A DNA stretch of 64,000 nucleotides from Chaunax sp. Z400 (Eukaryota > Chordata > Actinopteri > Lophiiformes > Chaunacidae): assembly GCA_037577475.1 (NCBI GenBank), contig CM075189.1, forward strand, positions 34,020,050 through 34,084,049. Reading direction: 5' to 3'. The notes below the pieces were generated by a model. It was not told the origin of the DNA and searched no databases. It was given only the letters and a program-made list of their open reading frames with translations. The position numbers and the translations under genes were made by a program. Positions 10,746-19,957 of the stretch are shown here, piece by piece (the first letter of the stretch is position 1; each line of letters begins with the position of its first letter).

Positions 10746-10975
10746 CTATCTCAGCCTATCTCACCTACAGTCAATTTAGAGTCACCCATTCACCTGTATT
10801 GCAAGCTTTTTTTGGTGGTGGGAGGAGGAACCCGAGGGGGAACCCACACAGACACGGGAACAGAGCAGAACATGAAAACTCCACAGTCCCAGGTCAACAG
10901 TGGGATTTGAACCCAGGACCTTCTTGCTGTGAGGAAACAGAGCTACCCACTGCACCACCCTGACAGACTTTATGT
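10746..10975 (-). mobile_element. tRNA-headed SINE-like element, copy 1
   Basis: Reading the minus strand from about 10964, GTGGTGCAGTGGGTAGCTC resembles a pol III A box, and GGGTTCAAATCCC (complement of 10903-10916) is a good B box. Downstream are blocks complementary to AACCCACACAGACACGGGAA and CTCACCTACAGTCAATTTAG, which recur in altered form in copy 2 at 23590-23900. This head plus unrelated body is the layout of tRNA-derived SINEs. No cloverleaf is expected to fold, so it is not a functional tRNA gene. Confidence 0.6.
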
Positions 10976-11084
10976 TTTGAATGCAAAATGAATCTTAATA
11001 AGAACATTAAATAACAACATCTCTGAAACATTATACAAGCTTGAAAAGTAATCACAATTTGAAATCTGTGATCCATGTTTTAGA

Positions 11085-11372
11085 AAAGTTCGTCTACCAG
11101 CTCCGTTTTCTGCATCCACTTCAAAATTGAAAGGGTCTTCGCTGCCTTGTTTAAGGAAAATCTGTGGTAGTTAAGAAAGGGGGCAAAAATCCTGGATGCC
11201 CCTTTTTATCCAGATCTACTCCGTAGTTTAAAGCGTTCTTCTCTGCTACATCCACAATCATCCCACCAACTTCCATGAAAATCTGTCTGGTAGGTTTTTG
11301 TGTAAATCCTGCTTAAAGACAAACCAGCAGACAGAAGCTGGTGAAAACAATAACCCTCTAGGCAGAGCAAAT
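11085..11372 (-). repeat. Second copy of GGTGAAAACATAACC-ended repeat
   Basis: CCAACTTCCATGAAAATCTG, GTAGGTTTTTGTGTAAATCC, GACAAACCAGCAGACAG and GGTGAAAACAATAACCCTCT follow the same block order as the copy at 10450-10745. The two copies are about 330 bp apart, so either two insertions or a local duplication is possible. Confidence 0.5.
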
Positions 11373-11829
11373 GATTAAAACACACTTTATCACTCTACAA
11401 CAAATGAGACAGTTTTTCTCCTGTGAGACAAGACACTAATGCAAACCACCCCCCACCACCCCAACACCTGTTATTATTTTCTAAGTCATCCTCCTCCCAC
11501 TGGTGTCATTATGGGCTGTCGAACATGGAAGCATCAGCATGACACTACTGTCCAATTCCCCAAATCAACATCTCAGTGCTCAGATAAACAATTTCTTCAT
11601 TTTCACTCAGCACATCCCAGCCGTACCATGACTATACTGTCTGTTGACACCATGGATGTCCAGTGATGAGACATGACTTGTGTGTGCAGGAAGTTCTTGA
11701 GTGGACAAACACATTTTTATTTGTTGGTGATCATTTTAAACTCTGCAGGGTTCCAGAATAAAATGCCTTAAGCAGCGTTGTGGCTAATAATCTAACCTAC
11801 ACAACAATTAATTCAAGCATTACATAGGA
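11373..11829. other. Non-coding interval, nothing recognised
   Basis: A CCACCCCCCACCACCCC-like C-rich run lies near 11445. No gene or element is identified. Confidence 0.45.
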
Positions 11830-12180
11830 CCGAGGGTACATAAAATGCTAATGAATCACTGCTTGCTGAGAGCTTTGTAGTAAATCCACTGTGCATATGA
11901 TTAAAGGAGTGTGTTTGTGAATGTTAATGAGCAGCCAGCTCAGTAAAACACAGCTCCTTTAACAAATGAGAGATAAAAATGGAGATTAAAAGGAGGTGGG
12001 AGCATTCAGTTTAGCAAAGGATGGCATTTCTTAGTGAAGAAGGCTGCGTTCCACCAAATGAGATCCATGCCTCTTAATCAGCGTGATGACAGATAGAGCT
12101 AATTCATTATAAACCAGAAAGTATGGGGGCCTTCCGCCATATGGCTTTCTTTGTGTAAGCATGTGTGAGCGAGCACAGAG
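11830..12180. promoter_or_regulatory. Candidate conserved non-coding element
   Basis: Repeat-free, frame-poor sequence with repeated homeodomain-like cores (GCTAATGAATCA, GTTAATGAGCAG, CTCTTAATCAGCG, CTAATTCATTATAAA) in about 300 bp. This resembles fish developmental enhancers. It ends about 700 bp from the LINE insertion. Inference only. Confidence 0.22.
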
Positions 12181-12840
12181 GAAGATCATTTGCAGTGTTC
12201 ATTAATTTCACTGCAGAGGGGCAAAGTGTTGGTGGCCCCTTTACGCTGTCCTCTCTTTGAATAATTGCCTGTTTGAGCACAGGAGTGTGTACGGGAGGGT
12301 GGCTTCATGCTATCACACTCAGTCACCCAATGCACCGATTGCTCATTAGGAATGTCGGCCATCAGCGTAAGGATCTGCATACCAAAGAGGGCGACAGCAG
12401 AGGGGACAAGAATGACAGCGTTGGAGAGTGAGTCAGGAGAGAGAGGACGCCGGTACGGAGGCTGACGAGGTCCATCGAACATACTGCGACCAAATTCACG
12501 TGGTGAAATCTGAGTTATTATTACAAGGGATGCACGATGAAGCCGGTATACTGATACACTACTCAATCTGCTGTTACCCCTCCTCTAATCATTTGATTCA
12601 CCAGGCAGGTCTGTGTCGCCTTCTAGATAACGCCTGATGGTTCCACATGGTGCCTTCTGGCACATTTCAGAAGCATCCCAGAAACAGCGCTCCACTCTGA
12701 TCTGTGGAGAAGGCTTTATAAGTTCACCAATTATCAACAGGGGTTTCATTAAACAGGAAAAAAAAGGAATGTGGTCAAAAACAAATGTATTTGAGCATCT
12801 TTGGAAACATTTACACTAGATCATAAACCACAATGCTAGT
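12181..12840. other. Non-coding flank of the LINE insertion
   Basis: A 126-codon minus-strand frame lies at 12186-12566 but shows no domain, no splice-bounded structure and no homologous pattern I know. It could be a real exon, but nothing beyond openness supports it. The interval ends at the 3' tail of the LINE. Confidence 0.4.
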
Positions 12841-12842
12841 GA

Positions 12843-12875
12843 GATAAGATAAGATAAGATAAGATAAGATAAGAT
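12843..12875 (-). repeat. LINE 3'-terminal (TATCT)n tail
   Basis: Consecutive GATAA units on the plus strand form the terminal pentanucleotide repeat of the LINE, preceded on the minus strand by AATAAAGGGATATC. Such tails are made during target-primed reverse transcription. Confidence 0.85.
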
Positions 12876-13076
12876 ATCCCTTTATTAGTCCCACAGTGGG
12901 GAAATTTACAATATTGCAGCAGCACAGTGTACAAAAAACACAGCAGGAGGAGGGGAAATAACATTTTTAAAAATACAATACAATAAAGGAGGGGGGTAAA
13001 GTGTCTCAAAAATATATTCACAGTACTATTAGAAAAAGTGTCTCAGTAATTCTCACAGTACTACTAATTGTTTGGT

Positions 13077-16046
13077 CTACTGGGAGCAGTGCTGATTATA
13101 CAGTCTAACAGCTGCAGGAAGGAAAGACTTGCGAAAGCGCTCCTTCACGCACTTTGGGTGAAGCAACCTGTCGCTGAAGGAGCTCTCCAGTGCTGTTATT
13201 TGGTCCCGCATCGGGTGGGAGTGATTGTCCATAATGGATGACAGCTTAGTTGTCATCCTCCTTTCTCCCACCACCTCCACTGGGTCCAGTGGGCATCCCA
13301 GGACAGAGCTGGCCTTCCTTATTAGCTTGTCGAGTCTTTTCCTGTCCGACACTGAGATGCCGCTGCCCCAGCAGACCACACCATAAAAAATGGCTGATGC
13401 CACCACGGTGTCGTAAAATGTCTTGAGGAGTGCTCCCTGCACTCCAAAGGACCTCAGTCTCCTGAGCAGATAGAGTCTGCTCTGGCCTTTCCTATAAAGT
13501 GCCGTGGTATTGTCTGTCCAGTCCAGTTTATTGTTCAGGTGAACACCCAGGTACTTATAAGATGTCACCATCTCAATGTCTGTTCCCTGAATGTTCACCG
13601 GGTCCGGGGGGGAGTGTGTGTGCCTGCGGAAATCAACCACCAGTTCCTTGGTTTTCACCGTGTTGATCTGGAGTTGGTTCCGCTGGCACCAGTCCACAAA
13701 GTCCTGCGTCAGTTCTCTGTATTCCCTGTCGTCCCCATCTGTGATGAGGCCGACGATGGCAGAGTCATCAGAGAACTTCTGCAGGTGACAGGTGGGTGAG
13801 TTGTAGTGGAAGTCTACAGTGTAGAGGGTGAAGAGGAACGGAGCCAGGACCGTTCCCTGTGGGGCCCCCGTACTGCAGACAACCATGTCGGACACACAGT
13901 CCCGTGACCTCACATACTGTGGACGGTTGGTGAGGTAGTCCAGTATCCAGCATGTGAGGTGTTGGTCCACACTGGTGTGCTCCAGCTTGTCCCTCAGAAG
14001 CTGAGGCTGTATCGTGTTGAAAGCACTGGAGAAATCAAAGAACATGATTCTCACAGTGCTTCCCGGCTTCTCCAGGTGAGAGAGGGCTCGGTGTTGGAGG
14101 AAGATGACGGCGTCGTCCACCCCGATGCCAGGTTGGTAGGCAAACTGAAGCGGGTCCATTGCTGGGCTCACCAGGGGGCGGAGATGAACAAGGACCAGCC
14201 GCTCCAGGGTCTTCATCAGGTGGGATGTTAGAGCCACCGGCCTGTAGCTGTTGAGGTCCTTGGGGTGCGGAGTCTTGGGGACAGGTACCACGCAGGATGT
14301 TTTCCACATCTGTGGCACTCTCCCCAGCTTCAGGCTCAGGTTGAACATTTGTTCAACTATCCCACACAGCTGGTCTGCGCAGGACTTCAGGAGCCTGGAG
14401 CTGATGCCGTCCGGACCCGCAGCCTTCCTCACCTTCATCTTCCTGAGCTGATCTCTCACCTGGAGAGTTGTGAGGGACAGGGTGGAGCAGGTGGGCTGTG
14501 TGCTGAAGTTTGTGGATGGGGGGGATGGTGGTGTTGAGCTGATGAGATGAGCAGTGGGGGGTGGCTGTGAGCTGAGTGCTGCAGGAAGGGAGGTGGAGGA
14601 GGGGGTGGGGCAGTGTCCTGGAGGTGCCAATGAAGGGGGTTGCAGCAGGCTTGGCTGGGCTGGGGGAGGGGCAGATGACTGATCAAACCTATTGAAAAAT
14701 AAGTTCAGATCATTCACCCACTGTTGGTCCCCCACAGCCTGGGAGTTTGGTTCCTTGTGGCCAGAGATGTTTTTCAGGCCTTTCCAAACTCCACTGGTGT
14801 TGTTCTGCTGCAGCTGATCCTCCATCTTCCTCCTGAAGCTGTTCTTCCCCTCCCTGATCTTCCTCCTTAGCTCCTTCTGTACAATCTTCAGCTCCTCCTT
14901 ATTTCCTGACTTAAAGGCCCTCTTCTTCTCCTTGAGGAGAGCCTTTATGTCAGGGTTAATCCACGGTTTATTGTTGGAAAAACACCGTACAGTCCTGGTG
15001 GGTACGGTGTTTTCCACACAGAAGTTGATGTAGTCAGTGATACAGTCAGTGAGACTGTTGATGTCCTCCCCATGAGAATCACAGAGTTCCTGCCACACAG
15101 TTGTATCAAAACAGTCCTTCAAGGCCTCGTCGGCCTCGTCGGACCATCTCTTCACTGTGCGGGACACAGCTGGTTGCCTGTGTACGAGAGGTTTGTACAC
15201 AGGCAGGAGATGAACCAGGTTGTGGTCTGATCTTCCCAGGGGAGGTAGGGTTGATGAGGTGTATGCCTCCTTGGTGTTGGCATACAGTAAGTCCAGTGTT
15301 TTATTGTCTCTGGTGCAGCATGTGACGTACTGGGTGAAGGTGGGCAGAGTGGAAGATGGAGCGGCGTGATTAAAGTCCCCTGATATAAGAAGGAGGGCCT
15401 GTGGATGTTGAGGCTGCAGCCTGCCTGTGACAGAGTGGAGGACATCACAGGCTGCTTCAGCGTTAGCAGAGGGGGGGATATACGCAGCTACCGCGATAAC
15501 ATGCGTGAATTCCCGCGGCAGGTAATAGGGTCTCATGCTAACGGCTAACAGTTCAATGTCCTTACAGCAGAGTTGTTCTTTAATAGTGATGTGCCCAGAG
15601 TTACACCATCTATCATTCACAAACACTGCCAGCCCTCCTCCTTTCCTCTTACCACTCTCCCTCGTCCTGTCCGCGCGCAACAGCTTGAAGCCGTCCAGCG
15701 CTGCAGCCCTGTCTGGAGTTAGCGCGGTCAGCCATGTTTCCGTGAACATCATGATGCTGCACTCCCGGTATTCCCTCTGGTGCCGGGTCAGCGCCGCTAA
15801 TTCGTCCATCTTGTTGGGGAGAGATCTCACATTCCCCATGATGATGGACGGGAGGACTGGTCGATATCTCCTCCTCCTAGCACGACGCTCGGCTCCGGCA
15901 CGGGTCCCCCGTCTCCTCCGTTTCAACTCTCGGGGGACATCAGGTCTCTCGTGGGGCAGCACCGCTATGTTACGGAGCGCTAACAGCTGATCCCTACTGT
16001 AAACAATAGGGCCATGGCAGCGCACGAGGTCCCCAGACACGGTCAT
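13077..16046 (-). CDS. LINE ORF2: endonuclease and reverse transcriptase
   Basis: This intact frame encodes 989 residues from the first in-frame ATG (16046-16044); the frame stays open upstream to a TTG at 16121, not a normal eukaryotic start. It nicks target DNA and copies element RNA into the nick. Numbering from that ATG: a degenerate 2A-like GDLVRCHGP at 5-13; an arginine-rich stretch about 40-63; an APE-type endonuclease about 65-280 with N72, E103 (FTETWL), SGDFN with D224/N226, D252 and SDH at 273-275; a Pro/Ser-rich linker about 458-523; and a reverse transcriptase with FDFSSAF (D671), APQGT at 728-732 and FSDD (D760/D761). The C-terminus has RLRSFGVQGALLKTFYD and ends SFLPAAVRLYNQ. 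All catalytic residues I can identify are present. No RNase H domain and no separate long ORF1 are seen. Confidence 0.93.
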   Translation of the reverse strand: MTVSGDLVRCHGPIVYSRDQLLALRNIAVLPHERPDVPRELKRRRRGTRAGAERRARRRRYRPVLPSIIMGNVRSLPNKMDELAALTRHQREYRECSIMMFTETWLTALTPDRAAALDGFKLLRADRTRESGKRKGGGLAVFVNDRWCNSGHITIKEQLCCKDIELLAVSMRPYYLPREFTHVIAVAAYIPPSANAEAACDVLHSVTGRLQPQHPQALLLISGDFNHAAPSSTLPTFTQYVTCCTRDNKTLDLLYANTKEAYTSSTLPPLGRSDHNLVHLLPVYKPLVHRQPAVSRTVKRWSDEADEALKDCFDTTVWQELCDSHGEDINSLTDCITDYINFCVENTVPTRTVRCFSNNKPWINPDIKALLKEKKRAFKSGNKEELKIVQKELRRKIREGKNSFRRKMEDQLQQNNTSGVWKGLKNISGHKEPNSQAVGDQQWVNDLNLFFNRFDQSSAPPPAQPSLLQPPSLAPPGHCPTPSSTSLPAALSSQPPPTAHLISSTPPSPPSTNFSTQPTCSTLSLTTLQVRDQLRKMKVRKAAGPDGISSRLLKSCADQLCGIVEQMFNLSLKLGRVPQMWKTSCVVPVPKTPHPKDLNSYRPVALTSHLMKTLERLVLVHLRPLVSPAMDPLQFAYQPGIGVDDAVIFLQHRALSHLEKPGSTVRIMFFDFSSAFNTIQPQLLRDKLEHTSVDQHLTCWILDYLTNRPQYVRSRDCVSDMVVCSTGAPQGTVLAPFLFTLYTVDFHYNSPTCHLQKFSDDSAIVGLITDGDDREYRELTQDFVDWCQRNQLQINTVKTKELVVDFRRHTHSPPDPVNIQGTDIEMVTSYKYLGVHLNNKLDWTDNTTALYRKGQSRLYLLRRLRSFGVQGALLKTFYDTVVASAIFYGVVCWGSGISVSDRKRLDKLIRKASSVLGCPLDPVEVVGERRMTTKLSSIMDNHSHPMRDQITALESSFSDRLLHPKCVKERFRKSFLPAAVRLYNQHCSQ

Positions 16047-16048
16047 GG

Positions 16049-16114
16049 TCAGGAAGAAACAGAAATAAACAAACAGCAGAAGGCCAAAGCAAAAATCAAC
16101 TGCTTGGCCTCCAT
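16049..16114 (-). CDS. Short upstream ORF in LINE 5' leader
   Basis: An ATG at 16114-16112 opens a 21-codon frame reading MEAKQLIFALAFCCLFISVS and one more Ser before TGA at 16051-16049. The ORF2 ATG starts only two bases after this stop. The peptide is strongly hydrophobic with a basic N-terminus, like a signal peptide. Related LINEs in other animals carry a signal-like leader followed by a 2A motif in one frame, so this may be the leader separated from ORF2 by a small frameshift. Alternatively it is a real uORF permitting reinitiation. Translation is unproven. Confidence 0.4.
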   Translation of the reverse strand: MEAKQLIFALAFCCLFISVSS

Positions 16115-16235
16115 AGTGCAAAGAGCACCCCTCAAGACAGCGAGGGAAAAATTAAAGAAAGTTAAAAAGACAAACAATAGTGCAGAAAAAGCTCAAGGTG
16201 AGCGGGAGCTGCTGCAACAGGCTGCCACTAGCGCG

Positions 16236-16248
16236 GCGCCATCTTGCC
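16236..16248 (-). promoter_or_regulatory. Possible YY1-type site at LINE 5' end
   Basis: The minus strand reads GGCAAGATGGCGC here. AAGATGGCGGC-like sequences at LINE 5' ends are known YY1 sites that position transcription start in mammalian L1. By analogy this may serve the internal promoter. Only the motif is seen. Confidence 0.35.
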
Positions 16249-16260
16249 AAGAGATGTTCT

Positions 16261-17504
16261 CTCTTTAATAAAAACTATTCCTCAGATACCCTTCAAGACA
16301 TTTACCACATGGAGCTAAAGCCTGGTTCTCAAGTATAAATGTGGCATTTATGACTGTCAGATAGAGGATGCATATTCACCATGGAAAAACACCACAAAAG
16401 AAGAAGGTAAGGGAGCGTGAGGAATCAGGAAAGGAGAGACTGCGATGGACGCAATAATGTGAAGGAGGTTCATGCCTGAATGAGCTCTTTATCTGAGCTC
16501 TTACCTGAGGAGCTGCTGTCTGTCTCCCCTTCAGACCAATAATCACAACACCGCTGGTGGAGCCAAAAATACAACAATGGTGTCAACAAGACAGAGCAGG
16601 GGCTGATGGGAAACTCCTCCATGGCCCTACAGATTAAGATTAATAAAATCAGTGTCAACCCTGCAGGTCCTCGAGTAAATCAACAAGGAGAATAAGAACG
16701 AGTCAGGCACAATTACAAAGTTAGATTTAGTATTAAATAGATTATAATCATTATAACACAACAATCTTTGCTAGCAGTTGATTTTGCTCATGTGTCGTGA
16801 AATTACAGTTTTTCGAAAGTCAGTTACTTCAGGCCCCTTCTATTTAGCATTTAGCGGTATGCAAATGTAGCAGGGGGATGCTAAATGTGTATATTAGTAT
16901 TTTATAAGAGACTAGGATGGATGGTGGCCTCATAGCACTGAGTCGATTTGTGCAAAACTTTGCGGAGGGGTGGGACATGAGTCTGGCAAAATGCAGATTC
17001 ATTTTGTTGCAAATCCAAATATCGGGGCTAATCCAGGAATTCTAATGTTTGTTAGCATTGTTAGGAATCAGGAAATAACCCATATACCGTGATGTAAAAA
17101 ATAAATTGTACTAATTCCATTGATTTCAGGTATTTACTTGAATGATTGTTGATCTTGATTTACAAGACAAATTTAGTCTCAATATTGATATTATAAGCCA
17201 TTAATTAAAAGATTGTATTCTCCTTATAAAAGCTTAATAGGGGCAAAGTGTCATCCAGCAACACTGTTTCACAGGAACGCCTCCAACAATCTGAATAAGA
17301 ACAGCCTGCTAACAGTTCTCTGATTCTGTACTTGGAGACTGTGGTGCTTTGAGATGAATGCTGATGTTTTGCAGGTATATTGTTTGTCATCATCACCATC
17401 TTATTGTAGGGGCTTGGGTTCCTAACAATTGCCAATTAGCAACAAACACCTAATTCAGCTGAATTCCTGTGGCAAAAAATAAACCACTGGACACATTTAA
17501 ATTT
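16261..17504. other. Non-coding interval, nothing recognised
   Basis: AT-rich with short frames only. No repeat family is identified. Confidence 0.5.
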
Positions 17505-17680
17505 TAAAGTGGCGGTGCTGGATGACAAGTCAAGCAATAGCCCCAATTCATGCCTAGGGGAACGTGACTGTGTTCCAAATTTCATGGCATTGCATCAAAC
17601 AGTTTAGGGATATTTCACAAAAACCCAAACATGTCTGCCTCACTGCAGGGCTAGAAGTAAAGTCAGAGTATTTCTGGAGT
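17505..17680 (-). repeat. Dispersed fish repeat (GGATTGCCATGAAATTTGG family)
   Basis: TTCCAAATTTCATGGCATTG, followed by TTAGGGATATTTCACAAAAA and AACATGTCTGCCTCA, is the complement of a very common teleost repeat with core TGGATGGATTGCCATGAAAT. A plus-orientation copy is at 62790-63165, where the core is intact. Confidence 0.55.
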
Positions 17681-18454
17681 GAGGAGGATTCATTCATTAG
17701 TCAGCCCTAGTCGCTGGCTGTTCGGCCAGCTGAGCATGTGAGAGAAATCACTGGGATTGGCTGTATAGCTAAACCAATCATGAGAAGAGAAACCAAGAGC
17801 AAACTACTACAGTCAAGAGGACACAAACAGAAGGCTCTTTTCATTTTGATTGATCATTTCAATACACTTTCACAAAAAGATGGCCGTCTGAATAAAGAAG
17901 CTGAATAGCTACTGAAACCATTAAATTCCAGTTTCAGACACAAAGAGGTTTAGCGAAGCAGTGTGCCTGTGCTTTGCTCCGTGCAGCAGAAAACCATTGT
18001 GGCATAAGCCACTATAAATAATGGGTTTATACATAGAGAGTACAGTCAGAGACTGGTGTGAAACTGACAGGAAAACGCTGCAAACGTAATGATGGTTTGT
18101 ATATGTGCAGTCTTATCTAGCTTCTCTCTTTGACTGCCAACTAACAGACTACTTCCACATGCTTGTATCGAGTTATTTCCTCTCATGGAGGTGAAGAATG
18201 TATGTGATAGGTGGCTGTCGGCTCTGGTCTTCACGGTGTATTTCAGTGTAAATATTTAACCCGGTCAGACTGAACACAAGAGATGCTGGTTCTTGCAGAC
18301 ATAAGATAGCAGCTGTGATAAATATTTCCCAAACTCTCAACTCTTTATTATTAATTTATATAAATTAAATTCATCTTAAACTATTTAAAATATTCATCCA
18401 CAATAATTTGATATGTTGTGACGGCCTGATTAGCAGCTCTGCACCAGGCAAAAG
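17681..18454. other. Non-coding interval, nothing recognised
   Basis: No gene, tandem array or known element is seen. Confidence 0.5.
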
Positions 18455-18690
18455 ACCTGTGCTGTGTCCCTAATCTCATACCTCCACACTCAACCAGGCC
18501 AGTTTGAGTGTATAAGTGTGTTCTCACTACTAAGTATACTAAAATGCAGTACATTATGAGTACCTGGATGGCACACTCAAAACGACCCAAAGTTGAGTGT
18601 GGAACGATGGACACTTCTCACTCTCAATGGTCGCCATCTTGGCTACGTAGTGGGAAGAGGAGGGGATTACGAGTTAAGGCACTTACTTTT
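18455..18690. mobile_element. MITE-like repeat with GTACT-rich interior
   Basis: GTGTCCCTAATCTCATACC, TACTAAGTATACTAAAATGC, AACGATGGACACTTCTCACT and TCGCCATCTTGGCTACGTAG match in order a teleost MITE family I know by pattern (GTGTCC...AAGTATAC...CGCCATCTTGG). Ends and target duplication are not resolved. The overlapping frames are incidental. Confidence 0.45.
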
Positions 18691-19150
18691 TTGTTTTATG
18701 TTATACTTCATTTTGGACCTTTGTTATTTAATTTCTCAAATGAATTAAAGAAAATTTCCTTTTTACACATTTGTCCCTCTGCTGCTTTGCTTGATCCCTG
18801 ACATATGTGCTGATATACAGTCAGTTATTTTGGGCAACATGGAACAGGAAATAGCTTTGTATCTTGTAAAACAGATTACCAGACAGGATATTCTCTTCCT
18901 TCTTGTTGGAAAAATGAGCATTATAGAATTTTGTTTTTACAATGAGCTGTAAAAGCTTAATCTATGAGTGACATTTTCCTCTGCTCCTCTACAAGAGGAA
19001 GCTGTCAGGGTGGTTTATAATTTGTCAATGGTAAAGAATAAAGACTGGCATAAATCCCACTGAAATAAATAGATTCCATTGTAAAAACCATTGCTGTCAG
19101 TAATACCAGTGTAGCTGTGCCTCTACAGCCCTACCAATCTATGTTTGTTC

Positions 19151-19957
19151 ACATACATTAACAGACACTAATGCATGTGCAGCTTCACCATACATTATAT
19201 ACATTAACAGACACTAATGCATGTGCAGCTTCAACATACATTATATACATTAACAGACACTAATGCATGTGCAGCTTCAACATACATTATATACATTAAC
19301 AGCCACTAATGCATGTGCAGCTTCAACATACATTACATACATTAACAGACACTAATACATGTTTAGCTTTAACTTATATTACATACATTAACAGACACTA
19401 ATGCATGTGCAGCTTCAACATACATTACATACATTAACAGACACTAATGCATGTGCAGCTTTAACATACATTACATACATTAACAGACACTAATGCATGT
19501 GCAGCTTCAACATACATTACATACATTAACAGACACTAATGCATGTGCAGCTTTAACATACATTACATACATTAACAGCCACTAATGCATGTGCAGCTTT
19601 AACATACATTACATACATTAACAGACACTAATGCATGTGCAGCTTTAACATACATTACATACATTAACAGACACTAATGCATGTGCAGCTTTAACATACA
19701 TTACATACATTAACAGACACTAATGCATGTGCAGCTTTAACATACATTAACAGACACTAATACATGCTTAGCTTTAACTTATATTACATACATTAACAGA
19801 CACTAATGCATGTGCAGCTTTAACATACATTACATACATTAACAGATACTAATGCATGTGCAGCTTCAACATACATTACATACATTAACAGACACTAATG
19901 CATGTGCAGCTTCAACATACATTACATACATTAACAGACACTAATGAATGTGTAACT
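19151..19957. repeat. 46-bp minisatellite, about 18 units
   Basis: The unit contains ACAGACACTAATGCATGTGC, AGCTTTAACATACATTA and CATACATTA. The ACAGACAC word starts at 19161, 19207, 19253 and so on to 19934. Seventeen intervals total 773 bp: sixteen of 46 and one of 37, where a 9-bp repeat was lost. Two units carry the same rare variant (AATACATGYTTAGCTTTAAC then TTATATTACA), starting at 19345 and 19750, 405 bp apart, implying duplication of a multi-unit block. C/T variation (CTTCAAC versus CTTTAAC) marks sub-blocks. Not coding and not CRISPR-like, since there are no unique spacers. Confidence 0.92.

Larger units (their letters stand above)
12841..16260 (-). mobile_element. Near full-length APE-type LINE (CR1/Rex1-like)
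   Basis: The element reads on the minus strand from a 5' end with CAAGATGGCGCC (complement of 16236-16247), through a short upstream ORF, a 989-codon ORF2-like frame, and a 3' UTR ending GGGACTAATAAAGGGATATC followed by five or more TATCT units (plus-strand GATAA repeats at 12843-12875). The microsatellite tail and the AATAAAGG motif just before it are typical of CR1/L2/Rex1-related LINEs in fish. Length is about 3.4 kb. No target-site duplication could be recognised by eye. It is far more GC- and CpG-rich than its flanks, suggesting recent insertion. The precise clade needs a phylogeny. Confidence 0.9.

Noticed and set aside
10900..10964. Possible tRNA gene from A-box and B-box-like sequence
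   Set aside because: No full cloverleaf, and the same head recurs with a shared non-tRNA body at 23590-23900, so it is a SINE.
12186..12566. 126-codon minus-strand frame next to the LINE
   Set aside because: Openness is the only support; no motif, splice signals or recognisable family.
13539..15990. Many plus-strand and other-frame ORFs of 60-151 codons inside the LINE
   Set aside because: GC-rich shadow frames of the intact minus-strand ORF2, which alone shows ordered domains.
19151..19957. CRISPR-like regular repeat spacing
   Set aside because: The units are contiguous, with no unique spacers and no cas genes, in a eukaryotic genome. It is a minisatellite.
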